Source: an uncultured Woeseia sp.
Lineage (GTDB): Bacteria; Pseudomonadota; Gammaproteobacteria; Steroidobacterales; Woeseiaceae
Length of the DNA stretch: 22,625 nucleotides
Assembly (NCBI GenBank): GCA_937925605.1
Contig: CALALV010000076.1
Coordinates: 1 to 22,625, forward strand
Direction: 5' to 3'
Shown here: positions 1-7,894 of the stretch, piece after piece
Position numbering within the stretch: the stretch's first letter is position 1
Layout: every line of letters begins with the position of its first letter
Notes under the pieces: generated by a model
Told to the model about the DNA's origin: nothing
The model's input: the letters and a program-made list of their open reading frames with translations, nothing else
Databases searched by the model: none
Made by a program: the position numbers and the translations under genes

Positions 1-91
1 TCGCAGCATCGGCCGCGTTCCCTGCGGATTGTCGATATCATGCCGCGCAACCGCGCAGGCCCCGACGCCATGTAAACCCGCCACCGGACCG

Positions 92-616
92 ATGCCCAGA
101 CGCTTTTTTCGCAAATTCGCGCTGAAACGCCACGACTTCGACGGGCACTGGTACCTGCAGCCGTTCGACCACCTGCTGCACGATCGCCGGCTGTGGGGGA
201 TACGGCGGCGCACGATCGTGCCCGCCTTCGCGCTCGGCCTGTTCGTCGGCTACCTGCCGGTGCCGGGGCACGTGCTGATCGCGGCGCTGGCCGCGCTCGC
301 GCTGCGCATCAACATCCCGGTCGCGGCGCTGACGACCTTCATCAGCAACCCGCTGACGATCGGCCCGATGTATTTCTTTGCCTACCGAGTCGGCCGCGAG
401 CTGCTGCGCCTGCCGCCCCGGGAACTCGAGATCGAACTGTCGCTGGCCTGGCTGACCGACAGTTTCTTGAACGTCTGGCAGCCGCTGACGCTCGGCTGCA
501 TCCTGCTCGGCGCCCTGCTGTCACTCGTCGGCTACATCGCCCTCGACCTGCTCTGGCGCGCGTCGATCGCAGACTACCTGGAAAAGCGCCGGGCGCGCCG
601 GCGGCCGCCCGACTGA
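92..616 (+). CDS. DUF2062 family inner-membrane protein
   Basis: A 174-residue membrane protein of the DUF2062 family, whose molecular function is not known. The N-terminus is basic (MPRRFFRKF) and is followed by hydrophobic stretches at about residues 44-72, 78-100 and 130-158. The central segment with SNPLTIGPMYFFAYRVG is typical of the family, and the C-terminus is strongly basic. I chose the ATG at 92 because the family begins shortly before the RHDFDGHWYLQPF-like region. The frame stays open upstream to the window edge, but that stretch does not look like coding sequence. The gene converges on lolD with only 3 bases between the stop codons, so there is no room for a separate terminator. 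A DUF2062 gene beside the lol genes also occurs in Pseudomonas, from memory. Confidence 0.85.
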   Translation: MPRRFFRKFALKRHDFDGHWYLQPFDHLLHDRRLWGIRRRTIVPAFALGLFVGYLPVPGHVLIAALAALALRINIPVAALTTFISNPLTIGPMYFFAYRVGRELLRLPPRELEIELSLAWLTDSFLNVWQPLTLGCILLGALLSLVGYIALDLLWRASIADYLEKRRARRRPPD

Positions 617-619
617 CGC

Positions 620-1324
620 TCAGGCGGCGTGCAGGCGGCCGTCTTCCAGCGTCAGGATGCGATCCATGCGGCGCGCGATGTCGTGGTCGTGGGTGACGAT
701 GACGAGGCTCGTGCCGAGCTCCCGGTTCAGCCCGAGCATCAGCTCCAGCACCTGCTCGCCGTTCCCGGCGTCGAGATTGCCGGTCGGCTCGTCGGCCAGC
801 ACCAGTGCCGGGTCGGTGATCAGCGCCCGGGCGACCGCCGCGCGCTGGCGCTCGCCGCCCGACAGCTCGCCCGGCTTGTGGCCGAGCCGCTCGCCGAGCC
901 CGACACGCCCGAGCAGCGCGGCGGCGCTCTCGAGCGCCGTCGCGCGTTCGACGCGGCGGATCAGCAGCGGCATGGCGACGTTCTCGACCGCCGTGAACTC
1001 CGGCAGCAGGTGGTGGAACTGGTAGACGAAGCCGAGATAGCGGTTGCGCAGCAGGCCCTTCTCGCGCTCGCCGGCCGTCGCCATCGCGCGGCCGCCGACC
1101 AGGACCTCGCCGCTGGTCGGGTCGTCGAGGCCGCCCAGGATCTGCAGCAGCGTCGTCTTGCCCGACCCGGACGCGCCGATGATCGCGACCCGTTCGCCGC
1201 GGCCGATCTCGAGGTCGACACCCGACAGCACCTCGAGCGTGCTGCCGCCCTCGTCGAAGCGGCGCACGACCCGGCGACAGACCAGCACCGGCTCGCCGCC
1301 TGCGGGCACGCTCGCGTCAGTCAT
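620..1324 (-). CDS. lolD: Lipoprotein-releasing ABC transporter ATPase LolD
   Basis: The 234-residue ATPase of the LolCDE complex. LolCDE extracts outer-membrane lipoproteins from the inner membrane and hands them to the chaperone LolA. Visible motifs in order are Walker A (GASGSGKTT), the Q-loop region (FVYQFHHLLPEF), the ABC signature (LSGGERQR), Walker B with the LolD/MacB-type LADEPTGNLD, and the switch histidine in VIVTHDHD. The length matches the family. The ATG at 1324 overlaps the end of the upstream permease gene by 8 bases. A GGAGG ribosome-binding site lies 9 bases before it (complement of 1334-1338), inside the permease gene, so the genes are probably translationally coupled. The long upstream extension of this open frame is only a shadow of the permease gene. 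LolD is the last gene of the operon. Confidence 0.95.
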   Translation of the reverse strand: MTDASVPAGGEPVLVCRRVVRRFDEGGSTLEVLSGVDLEIGRGERVAIIGASGSGKTTLLQILGGLDDPTSGEVLVGGRAMATAGEREKGLLRNRYLGFVYQFHHLLPEFTAVENVAMPLLIRRVERATALESAAALLGRVGLGERLGHKPGELSGGERQRAAVARALITDPALVLADEPTGNLDAGNGEQVLELMLGLNRELGTSLVIVTHDHDIARRMDRILTLEDGRLHAA

Positions 1325-2564
1325 GCCGGAGCGCCTCCGCGGGCCGCGTGCGCGCGCCGCGCCAGGCCGGGTACAGCGTGGACAGGAGCGCCAATGCGAA
1401 CGCGATGCCGCTGACCTGCGCGACGTCGCGCCAGCGCAGCTCGGCGGGCAGGTCGCTGATGAAATAGACGTCGGCGGCCAGGAACTTGATGCCGAAGCTC
1501 GCTTCGAGGAAAGCCACAACGTTCTCCAGGTTGACGGTGAACAGGACGCCCGCGACGACGCCGGCAACCGTGCCGACGGCGCCGATCACGGTGCCCTGGG
1601 TCATGAACACGCGCAGGATCGCGCCGGGCGCAGCCCCGATCGTGCGCAGGATCGCGATGTCTGACTGCTTGTCCTTCACGACCATGACCAGCGTGGACAC
1701 GATATTGAAGGCCGCTACGGCCACGACCATCAGCAGGATCACGAACAGGATCGACTTCGTGATCTGGATCGAGCGAAAGAAATTCACGTGGCGGCGCGTC
1801 CAGTCGGACACCATGACGCCCCCGCCGGCCGCGAGCGCGACGTCGCGGACGATGACGGGCGCCGCGAACACGTCGTCGACCGACAGGGTCAGCCCGCTGA
1901 CCCGGTCGCCGAGCCGGTACAGGCGCTGCGCATCCGCGAGGCTGACGAAGGCCAGCCGCCGGTCGAATTCGTACATGCCGACCCGGTAGATGCCGCTGAC
2001 CGTGAAGCGCTTGCTGCGCGGGATCACGCCGAGCGGCGTCGCCCGCCCCTCCGCCAGCGTGACCGTCAGCTTGTCGCCCGGCGCGACGCCGAGCGCGTCC
2101 GCCAGTTCGGTGCCGAGCACGATGTTGAACCGGCCCGGTGCGAGGCTGTCCAGCCTGCCGGCGAGCAGCAGCGCGTCGATGCCCGACACGCGCCCTTCGA
2201 GCGCCGCGTCGATGCCGCGCAGCGCCGCGCCGGACAGCTCCTCGCCCGCAATCAGCAGCGCCTGGCCCGTAACGAACGGCGCGCTCGCCACGACCCGCGG
2301 ATCCGCGGCGGCGGCCGCGGCGAAGTCCTCCCAGTTGGCGAGTTGCTCCGCCTCGCCCTCGATGCTCGCGTGCCCGGTCATCGCCAGCAGGCGGTCCTTG
2401 AGCTCGCGTTCGAAGCCGTTGACCACCGACAGCACGACGATCAGCACCGCGACGGCGATCGCGATGCCGAGCATCGAGATCAGCGAGATCAGCGACACGA
2501 AGCGGTTGCTGCTGCGTGCGCGCACGTAGCGACCGCCGATCCAGAGTTCGTAGCGCTGCGCCAT
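1317..2564 (-). CDS. lolC: Lipoprotein-releasing permease, LolC/LolF-like (with Hook motif)
   Basis: A 415-residue transmembrane subunit of the LolCDE transporter, in the inner membrane. It has the LolC/LolE layout: a first membrane helix at about residues 25-50 ending in VVNGFERELKDRLL, a large periplasmic domain, then three helices from about residue 270 with VKDKQSDIAILRTIG between the first two and a final LSTLYPAWRGARTRPAEALR. The periplasmic domain contains TPLGVIPRSKRF, which resembles the E. coli LolC 'Hook' segment that recruits LolA, so I lean to a LolC or LolF role. It also has LolE-like features (the VYFISDLPAELRW segment), so the assignment within the family is not secure. The start is 4 bases after the stop of the other permease gene. 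Confidence 0.9.
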   Translation of the reverse strand: MAQRYELWIGGRYVRARSSNRFVSLISLISMLGIAIAVAVLIVVLSVVNGFERELKDRLLAMTGHASIEGEAEQLANWEDFAAAAAADPRVVASAPFVTGQALLIAGEELSGAALRGIDAALEGRVSGIDALLLAGRLDSLAPGRFNIVLGTELADALGVAPGDKLTVTLAEGRATPLGVIPRSKRFTVSGIYRVGMYEFDRRLAFVSLADAQRLYRLGDRVSGLTLSVDDVFAAPVIVRDVALAAGGGVMVSDWTRRHVNFFRSIQITKSILFVILLMVVAVAAFNIVSTLVMVVKDKQSDIAILRTIGAAPGAILRVFMTQGTVIGAVGTVAGVVAGVLFTVNLENVVAFLEASFGIKFLAADVYFISDLPAELRWRDVAQVSGIAFALALLSTLYPAWRGARTRPAEALRHD

Positions 2565-2568
2565 CCGC

Positions 2569-3813
2569 CTACTCGTAGCGCAGGGCGGCAGCCGGCTCGA
2601 CCAGCGCCGCGCGGCGTGCCGGGTACAGCGTTGCCAGCGAGGTCAGCACGAAGGCCGCGACGCCGATCGTCGCGACGTCCGCGAGTTCGAGCTCGGACGG
2701 AATCCGGGTCACGTAGTAGACGTCACCGGGCATGATCTGGAAGCCGAGCAATTCCTCGAGGAACGGCACCAGAGTCGGCACGTTGAGCGCGAGCAGGACG
2801 CCGGCGGCGACGCCTGCGAGCACTCCGATCCAGCCGATCATCGCGCCCTGGATGAAAAACACCCGCACGACGCCGCCCGGGTCCATGCCGAGCGTGCGCA
2901 GGATCGCGATATCGCGGGTCTTGTCCGTGACCACCATGACCAGGCTCGCGACGATATTGAACGCGGCGACACCGATGATCAGCGACAGGATCAGGGACAT
3001 CATCATTTTCTCGAGCCGGATCGCGCGGAAATAGCTCGCGTTCTCGATAGTCCAGTCGCTGCTGCGATAATCCGCACCGAGGCTCGCCTCGAGCTGTGCC
3101 GCGAGGGCCGGCGCCGCCATGACGTCACGGCCGAGAAAACGCAGCGCGCTGACGCCCGTCCCGCGCCCGCGCAAGCTCGCCGCGTCGGCCAGGTGCACGA
3201 GCGCGAGCCCCGTATCGTGCTCGGCAACGCCGGCCTCGAACACGCCGCGTACGACGAAACGCTCGAGTACCGGCTCCATGCGCCCGTCCCCGCTCGGTCG
3301 CGGTACCAGCAGCACGACGTCGTCGCCGACGCGCGCGTTCAGGTCCCAGGCCAGGAGCCGGCCCAGCACGATGCCCCGGCCGCCCGGCTCGAGCGCTTCC
3401 AGGCTGCCCGCGAGAAACTCGATGCTGCGGCCGAGGATGCCGCTCTCACTCGCCGGGTCGATGCCGTCGATCGCCAGCGGCAGCAGCGTGCCGCCGCGGC
3501 GCACCATGCCCTCGAGCGTGATCACCGGGGCGACGGCCACGACCCCGTCGATCGCCTGCATGCGCTCGCGCACGGCCGGCCACTCGTCGACGCGGCCGTC
3601 CCCGCCCGTGACGTAGCCGTGCGCCGTCATCGACAGCAGCCGGGTACGCAGCTCGCCCTCGAAGCCGTTCATGACCGACAGGATCACGATCAGCGCCGCG
3701 ACGCCCAGCGCGATACCGGCCAGCGAGACCAGGGTAATGAAAGAAACGAACCGCGTGCGGCGCTTCGCGCGCAGGTAGCGCAGGCCGACGAACAGTTCCA
3801 CGGGAGGGATCAT
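2569..3813 (-). CDS. lolE: Lipoprotein-releasing permease, LolE-like
   Basis: A 414-residue second permease of the lipoprotein-releasing transporter and the first gene of the operon. It has the same architecture as its neighbour: a membrane helix at about residues 24-50 followed by VMNGFEGELRTRLL, a periplasmic domain, and three C-terminal helices with VTDKTRDIAILRTLGMD and the terminal TLYPARRAALVEPAAALRY. Its periplasmic domain lacks the proline-rich Hook pattern seen in the downstream paralogue. Instead it has MEPVLERFVV and an AEHDTGLALVHLADA segment that align better with E. coli LolE. The LolE assignment is therefore an inference from motif comparison by eye. The ATG at 3813 has no clear ribosome-binding site, and a possible extended -10 element ends only a few bases before it. 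Confidence 0.88.
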   Translation of the reverse strand: MIPPVELFVGLRYLRAKRRTRFVSFITLVSLAGIALGVAALIVILSVMNGFEGELRTRLLSMTAHGYVTGGDGRVDEWPAVRERMQAIDGVVAVAPVITLEGMVRRGGTLLPLAIDGIDPASESGILGRSIEFLAGSLEALEPGGRGIVLGRLLAWDLNARVGDDVVLLVPRPSGDGRMEPVLERFVVRGVFEAGVAEHDTGLALVHLADAASLRGRGTGVSALRFLGRDVMAAPALAAQLEASLGADYRSSDWTIENASYFRAIRLEKMMMSLILSLIIGVAAFNIVASLVMVVTDKTRDIAILRTLGMDPGGVVRVFFIQGAMIGWIGVLAGVAAGVLLALNVPTLVPFLEELLGFQIMPGDVYYVTRIPSELELADVATIGVAAFVLTSLATLYPARRAALVEPAAALRYE

Positions 3814-3819
3814 CGGCGC

Positions 3820-3828
3820 ATTAAACCA
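3820..3828 (-). promoter_or_regulatory. Possible extended -10 promoter of the lol operon
   Basis: Read on the minus strand this is TGGTTTAAT, which fits an extended -10 element (TGnTATAAT) with two substitutions in the hexamer. No good -35 hexamer lies 16-18 bases upstream. The predicted transcription start would fall at about position 3813, the A of the lolE start codon, so the mRNA would be leaderless or nearly so. This is a weak call made by eye. Confidence 0.35.
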
Positions 3829-3951
3829 GATCGCGCAGCGCGGGTGCAGGCCGCCCGCGCCGCGCGGACGGCGCCGCCCGGACCGGCCGAAGTGTGATCC
3901 AGGTCCGCGTTGACGCGGCGAACAGGGTGTACAAACGCCCTTAAGTGCATG

Positions 3952-3980
3952 TTTTGCCGCGACGAGGCCGATGCTATAGT
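3952..3980 (+). promoter_or_regulatory. Sigma-70 promoter of the small exported protein gene
   Basis: An extended -10 element, TGCTATAGT, occupies 3972-3980. A TTTTGC hexamer at 3952-3957 lies 17 bases upstream of TATAGT (TTGCCG at 3954-3959 would give 15). The start of transcription would be near 3987. A GGAG ribosome-binding site follows at 3997-4000, ten bases before the ATG at 4011. Position, spacing and local AT content make this the best promoter in the window. Confidence 0.65.
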
Positions 3981-4010
3981 CGCCGCACGCCGACCCGGAG
4001 AGTTCCGCCC

Positions 4011-4292
4011 ATGACTACGCTTCGTGCCCTCATCCTCCTCGCGCTCGCGGGCGGCCTGGTTCCGCTCGTACAGGCGGACACGCTGCAGATGGGCGCGAAC
4101 GACCGGGCAGCCACCTTCGAGGCGCCCGGCAAACCGAAGCGCGGCATGAGCAAGGCGAGCGTCGAGGCCGAGTTCGGCCAGCCCGCCTCGACCCGGGCCG
4201 CCGTCGGCGATCCGCCGATCACGCGCTGGGACTACCCCGGCTTCGCCGTGTTCTTCGAGTACGACCGGGTCATCCACGCCGTCTCGAAGTAG
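4011..4292 (+). CDS. Small exported protein with BamE/SmpA-like fold segment
   Basis: A 93-residue secreted or periplasmic protein of unknown function. Residues 1-22 form a signal peptide ending VPLVQA, with probable cleavage before DTLQM. There is no lipobox cysteine, so it is not a lipoprotein. The mature part carries RGMSKASVEAEFGQP followed by VGDPPITRWDYPGFAVFF and ends in VIHAVSK. This matches the pattern of small gammaproteobacterial proteins related to the BamE/SmpA/OmlA repeat (a 'G-M-s-x-x-x-V-x-x-x-f-G-x-P' helix followed by beta strands). I chose the ATG at 4011 because it has a GGAG site and gives a proper signal peptide; the 22 codons upstream do not. It is a single-gene unit between its own promoter and a hairpin terminator, divergent from the lol operon. 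The family resemblance is from memory and no role is established. Confidence 0.82.
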   Translation: MTTLRALILLALAGGLVPLVQADTLQMGANDRAATFEAPGKPKRGMSKASVEAEFGQPASTRAAVGDPPITRWDYPGFAVFFEYDRVIHAVSK

Positions 4293-4297
4293 TCCGC

Positions 4298-4330
4298 GGC
4301 GACCCCGGGGTCGCCTTCCCGTTGTTTTTT
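4298..4330 (+). terminator. Intrinsic terminator after the small exported protein gene
   Basis: Bases 4298-4315 (GGCGACCCCGGGGTCGCC) form a perfect 18-base palindrome that can fold as a 7-bp stem with a CCGG loop. A run of six T residues ends at 4330, preceded by TTCCCGTTG. The T-run starts about nine bases after the stem, further than usual, so termination may be incomplete and allow read-through into mfd. Confidence 0.6.
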
Positions 4331-4334
4331 CAGG

Positions 4335-4365
4335 TTGTTTCGCGGCCGCGGGCCTGTGCGATAAT
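4335..4365 (+). promoter_or_regulatory. Probable mfd promoter
   Basis: An extended -10 element, TGCGATAAT (4357-4365), lies 19 bases downstream of TTGTTT at 4335-4340. The long spacer is tolerable with an extended -10. The predicted start of transcription, about 4372, is only three bases before the GTG start codon at 4375, and there is no ribosome-binding site between them. Confidence 0.5.
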
Positions 4366-4374
4366 CGCCGGCCC

Positions 4375-7300
4375 GTGTCCCCGCCCGCCTTTTCAGTGCC
4401 CGTCGACTCCCTGCTCATTCCCCGGTCTTCGCTGCCGACGCTCGAGGCGCTCGGCCGGCTGAGCGGCGCCAGCGCCGCGCTCGCAGCGGTCGAGGTTGCC
4501 CGCGGCAGCGGCCGCCCGCTCGTCGTCGTCGCGAGCGACGCCCGCGAGGCCGACCGGCTCGAAGCCGAGATCCGCTGGTTCGCCGGCGACCTGCCCGTGC
4601 GTCACTTCGTCGAGTGGGAGACCCTGCCCTGGGACAATTTCTCGCCGCACCAGGACATCGTCTCGCAGCGGCTCGACGTGCTGGCGCACCTGCCGCGCAA
4701 GACCTCGGGCATCCTGATCCTGTCGGCCGCCGTGCTGCTGCAGCGCTTGCCGCCGGTCGACTACGTCGCCGCGCGCACGCTCAGCCTCGCGGCCGGCACG
4801 ACGCTGGACCGCGATGCCTTCATCGCCTCGCTGAGCAATGCCGGCTACCTGCGCGTCTCGCAGGTCGAGGAGCACGGCGAGTTCGCCGTGCGCGGCGCGC
4901 TGCTCGACGTCTTCCCGATGGGCACCGACGCGCCACTGCGCATCGATTTCTTCGACGACGAGATCGACTCGCTGCGCGTGTTCGACCCGGACAGCCAGCT
5001 GTCCGGCGAACGGCTCGAGCGCATCGACGTCCTGCCGGCCCGGGAGGTGCCGCTGGATGCCGAGGCGGTACGGACGTTCCGGCAGCGCTACCGCGAGCGT
5101 TTCGAAGGCCAGCCGTCCCAGTCGCGGGTCTACCGCGACGTCTCTGACGGAATCGCGCACGGCGGCATCGAGTATTACCTGCCGCTGTTCTTCGAGCAGA
5201 CGGCCGCGCTCAGCGACTACCTGCCCGAGCGCGCCATCCTGATGCTGCCCGACGAATTCGACGGCCTGCTCGAACAGGCCTGGGCGGAAATCGCCGAGCG
5301 TTACGAACTGTGCCGGCTCGACCCGGAAAGGCCGATCCTCGCACCGGACGAGACCTTCTTCTCGCCGGCCGAGGTCGCGGCGCAGCTGTCCGGCCTGCGC
5401 CGCATCCGGGCCAGCACGACGGCGCTGCCGGAGGCCGACGGCGTCCTGAACGTGTCGACGAAACTGCCGCCCGCGTTGAAGATCGAGGCGCGCTACGAGG
5501 ACGCGGCCCGGGCGCTGATGCAGTTCCTTGAAGCGCATGCCGGGCGCATCCTGTTCACGGCCGATTCGGCCGGCCGCCGCGAGAGCGTCAGCGACTTCCT
5601 GCGCGGCCGCGGCCTCGAGGTCGCGCGCGCCGAGGGCTGGCAGGATTTCTTCGCGCGCAGCGAGCGGCTGGCCGTTGCGACCGCGCCGCTCGAGAACGGC
5701 GTGCTGCTGGCGGACGCCGACATCGCGGTGATCAGCGAGCAGCAGCTGTTCGGCGACAAGGCACGCCAGCGCAGCCGGCGTCGCCGCGCGGAGCGCGACC
5801 CGGAAACGATCATCCGGCAGCTCAACGACCTCGTTGCCGGCTCGCCCGTCGTGCACGCGGAACATGGCGTCGGTCGCTACCTCGGACTGGTCACTCTCGA
5901 GGCCGGCGGGACGCGCGGCGAGTTCCTGCACCTCGAATACGCCGGCGGCGACAAGCTGTACGTGCCGGTGCAGTCGCTCGACCTCATTTCCCGCTACACG
6001 GGAGCGTCGCCGGAGAACGCGCCGTTGCACCGCCTCGGCAGCGACCAGTGGGCGAAAGCGAAAAAACGCGCCATCGACAAGATTCGCGACGTCGCCGCCG
6101 AGCTGCTGGACGTCTACGCGCGCCGCGCCGCCCGCCCGGGCCACGCATTCCGCTGGCCGGAGGCCGACTACCGGGCCTTCGAGGCGGGCTTCCCGTTCGA
6201 GCCCACGGCCGACCAGCAGCAAACGATCGACGACGTGCTGGCGGACCTCGCGTCGCCGCAGCCGATGGACCGCGTCGTCTGCGGCGACGTCGGTTTCGGC
6301 AAGACCGAGGTCGCACTGCGCGCCGCCTTCGCGGCCGTCAACGGCGGCCGCCAGGTCGCGCTGCTGGTGCCGACCACTCTGCTCGCCCAGCAGCACGGAC
6401 AGACTTTCCGGGACCGCTTCGCCGACTGGCCCGTGCGCATCGAGATCCTGTCCCGCTTCCGCTCGGCCAAAGACATGGCAGGCGTCGTCGCGGGACTACG
6501 CGAAGGCCGCGTCGACATCGCGATCGGCACTCACCGGCTGCTGCAGCATACGAAGGACTTCAAGAACATCGGCCTCGTCATCATCGACGAGGAACACCGC
6601 TTCGGCGTCCGCCACAAGGAGGCGATCAAGGCGCTGCGCGCCGAGGTCGACGTGCTGACGCTGACCGCGACGCCGATCCCGCGCACGCTGAACATGGCGC
6701 TCGGGGGCTTGCGCGAGATGTCGCTGATCACGACGCCGCCGGCGGAGCGGCTCGCGGTCAAGACCTTCGTCAGCGAGTGGAATGACGTCGTCATCCGCGA
6801 GGCCTGCCTGCGCGAGATCCGCCGCGGCGGCCAGGTGTATTTCATTCACAACAAGGTCGAGGACATCGCCCGCGTGGGCGAACGCCTGCAGAAGCTCGTG
6901 CCCGAGGCGAAGATCCGCGTCGGCCACGGGCAGATGCCGGAGCGCGAGCTCGAGCAGGTCATGCTCGATTTCTACCATCGCCGGTTCAACGTACTGCTGT
7001 GCACGACCATCGTCGAGTCCGGCATCGATGTGCCGACGGCCAACACCATCATCATCAATCGTGCCGACCGCTTCGGACTGGCGCAGCTGCACCAGCTGCG
7101 CGGACGCGTCGGCCGTTCGCACCATCGCGCCTACGCCTACCTGGTCGCCCCGCCGAAACGCGCGATGACCGCCGACGCGGTCAAGCGGCTGGAAGCGATC
7201 GACTCGCTGGAGGACCTCGGCAGCGGCTTCACGCTCGCGACCCACGACCTCGAGATCCGCGGCGCGGGCGAGCTGTTAGGCGACACGCAGAGCGGCCAGA

Positions 7301-7866
7301 TCCAGGAAATCGGCTTCTCGCTGTACACCGAGCTGCTGACGCGCGCGGTGCAGGCGCTGCGCGACGGTCGCGAGCCCGATCTCGACAAGCCGCTCGACGG
7401 CGGCATCGAGGTGAACCTGCACATCCCGGCCCTGCTGCCCGACGACTACGTGCCCGACGTGCACCTGCGACTCATCCTGTACAAGCGCATTGCCAGTGCC
7501 CGCGACGACGAGACGCTGCGCGACCTGCAGGTCGAGCTGATCGACCGCTTCGGGCTGCTGCCGGAGCCGGCGAAGAACCTCATGCGCATTGCCGGTATCC
7601 GTGCGCGCGCCGCCAGACTCGGCATCGAGAAAATAGACGCCGCGGCGGAAGCGGGCTACCTGCAGTTCGGCGCGGACGCAACCGTCGACCCGCTGCAGCT
7701 GGTGCGCCTCGTGCAGGGCTCGCGCGGCGGCTGTCGCATGCAGGGAGCCGATCGGCTACAGTTCCGCCAGCCGATGCCCGACGCCGATGCACGCATCGAG
7801 GCGATCGAGGCCCTGCTCGCCGAGCTGGCGCCGGTCGACCGCGACCGGCAGCGGGCCGCCGGCTGA
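4375..7866 (+). CDS. mfd: Transcription-repair coupling factor Mfd
   Basis: A 1163-residue DNA translocase that removes RNA polymerase stalled at DNA lesions and recruits UvrA for strand-specific excision repair. The N-terminal UvrB-like region contains WETLPWDNFSPHQDI (about residue 81), HGEFAVRGALLDVFPMG and DFFDDEIDSLRVFD. The RNA-polymerase-interacting segment includes VVHAEHGVGRYLGL and DKLYVPVQSLDLISRY. The motor has Walker A GDVGFGKTE at 637-645, the DEEH box at 738-741, TLTATPIPRTLNM, and TTIVESGIDVPTANT before QLRGRVGRSHHRAYAYL and the TRG region. The C-terminal D7 domain follows (LLPDDYVPDVHLRL, ELIDRFGLLPEPA). Length and alignment with E. coli Mfd (about 1148 residues) support the GTG start at 4375, since conserved sequence begins within about 10 residues. 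csiV follows after 28 bases and is probably cotranscribed. Confidence 0.97.
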   Translation: MSPPAFSVPVDSLLIPRSSLPTLEALGRLSGASAALAAVEVARGSGRPLVVVASDAREADRLEAEIRWFAGDLPVRHFVEWETLPWDNFSPHQDIVSQRLDVLAHLPRKTSGILILSAAVLLQRLPPVDYVAARTLSLAAGTTLDRDAFIASLSNAGYLRVSQVEEHGEFAVRGALLDVFPMGTDAPLRIDFFDDEIDSLRVFDPDSQLSGERLERIDVLPAREVPLDAEAVRTFRQRYRERFEGQPSQSRVYRDVSDGIAHGGIEYYLPLFFEQTAALSDYLPERAILMLPDEFDGLLEQAWAEIAERYELCRLDPERPILAPDETFFSPAEVAAQLSGLRRIRASTTALPEADGVLNVSTKLPPALKIEARYEDAARALMQFLEAHAGRILFTADSAGRRESVSDFLRGRGLEVARAEGWQDFFARSERLAVATAPLENGVLLADADIAVISEQQLFGDKARQRSRRRRAERDPETIIRQLNDLVAGSPVVHAEHGVGRYLGLVTLEAGGTRGEFLHLEYAGGDKLYVPVQSLDLISRYTGASPENAPLHRLGSDQWAKAKKRAIDKIRDVAAELLDVYARRAARPGHAFRWPEADYRAFEAGFPFEPTADQQQTIDDVLADLASPQPMDRVVCGDVGFGKTEVALRAAFAAVNGGRQVALLVPTTLLAQQHGQTFRDRFADWPVRIEILSRFRSAKDMAGVVAGLREGRVDIAIGTHRLLQHTKDFKNIGLVIIDEEHRFGVRHKEAIKALRAEVDVLTLTATPIPRTLNMALGGLREMSLITTPPAERLAVKTFVSEWNDVVIREACLREIRRGGQVYFIHNKVEDIARVGERLQKLVPEAKIRVGHGQMPERELEQVMLDFYHRRFNVLLCTTIVESGIDVPTANTIIINRADRFGLAQLHQLRGRVGRSHHRAYAYLVAPPKRAMTADAVKRLEAIDSLEDLGSGFTLATHDLEIRGAGELLGDTQSGQIQEIGFSLYTELLTRAVQALRDGREPDLDKPLDGGIEVNLHIPALLPDDYVPDVHLRLILYKRIASARDDETLRDLQVELIDRFGLLPEPAKNLMRIAGIRARAARLGIEKIDAAAEAGYLQFGADATVDPLQLVRLVQGSRGGCRMQGADRLQFRQPMPDADARIEAIEALLAELAPVDRDRQRAAG

Positions 7867-7894
7867 CGACGCGTTCCCGGGAGACCGAGCGGAT

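Noticed and set aside
1..75. Open frame with a stop at 73-75 at the left edge, possibly the end of an upstream gene
   Set aside because: Only 24 codons are visible, they match nothing I recognise, and the frame of the DUF2062 gene is also open here.
4393..6396. Long minus-strand open frame of 667 codons opposite mfd
   Set aside because: It lies entirely inside the Mfd coding sequence and its translation is an alanine/arginine/glycine-rich shadow typical of high-GC DNA.
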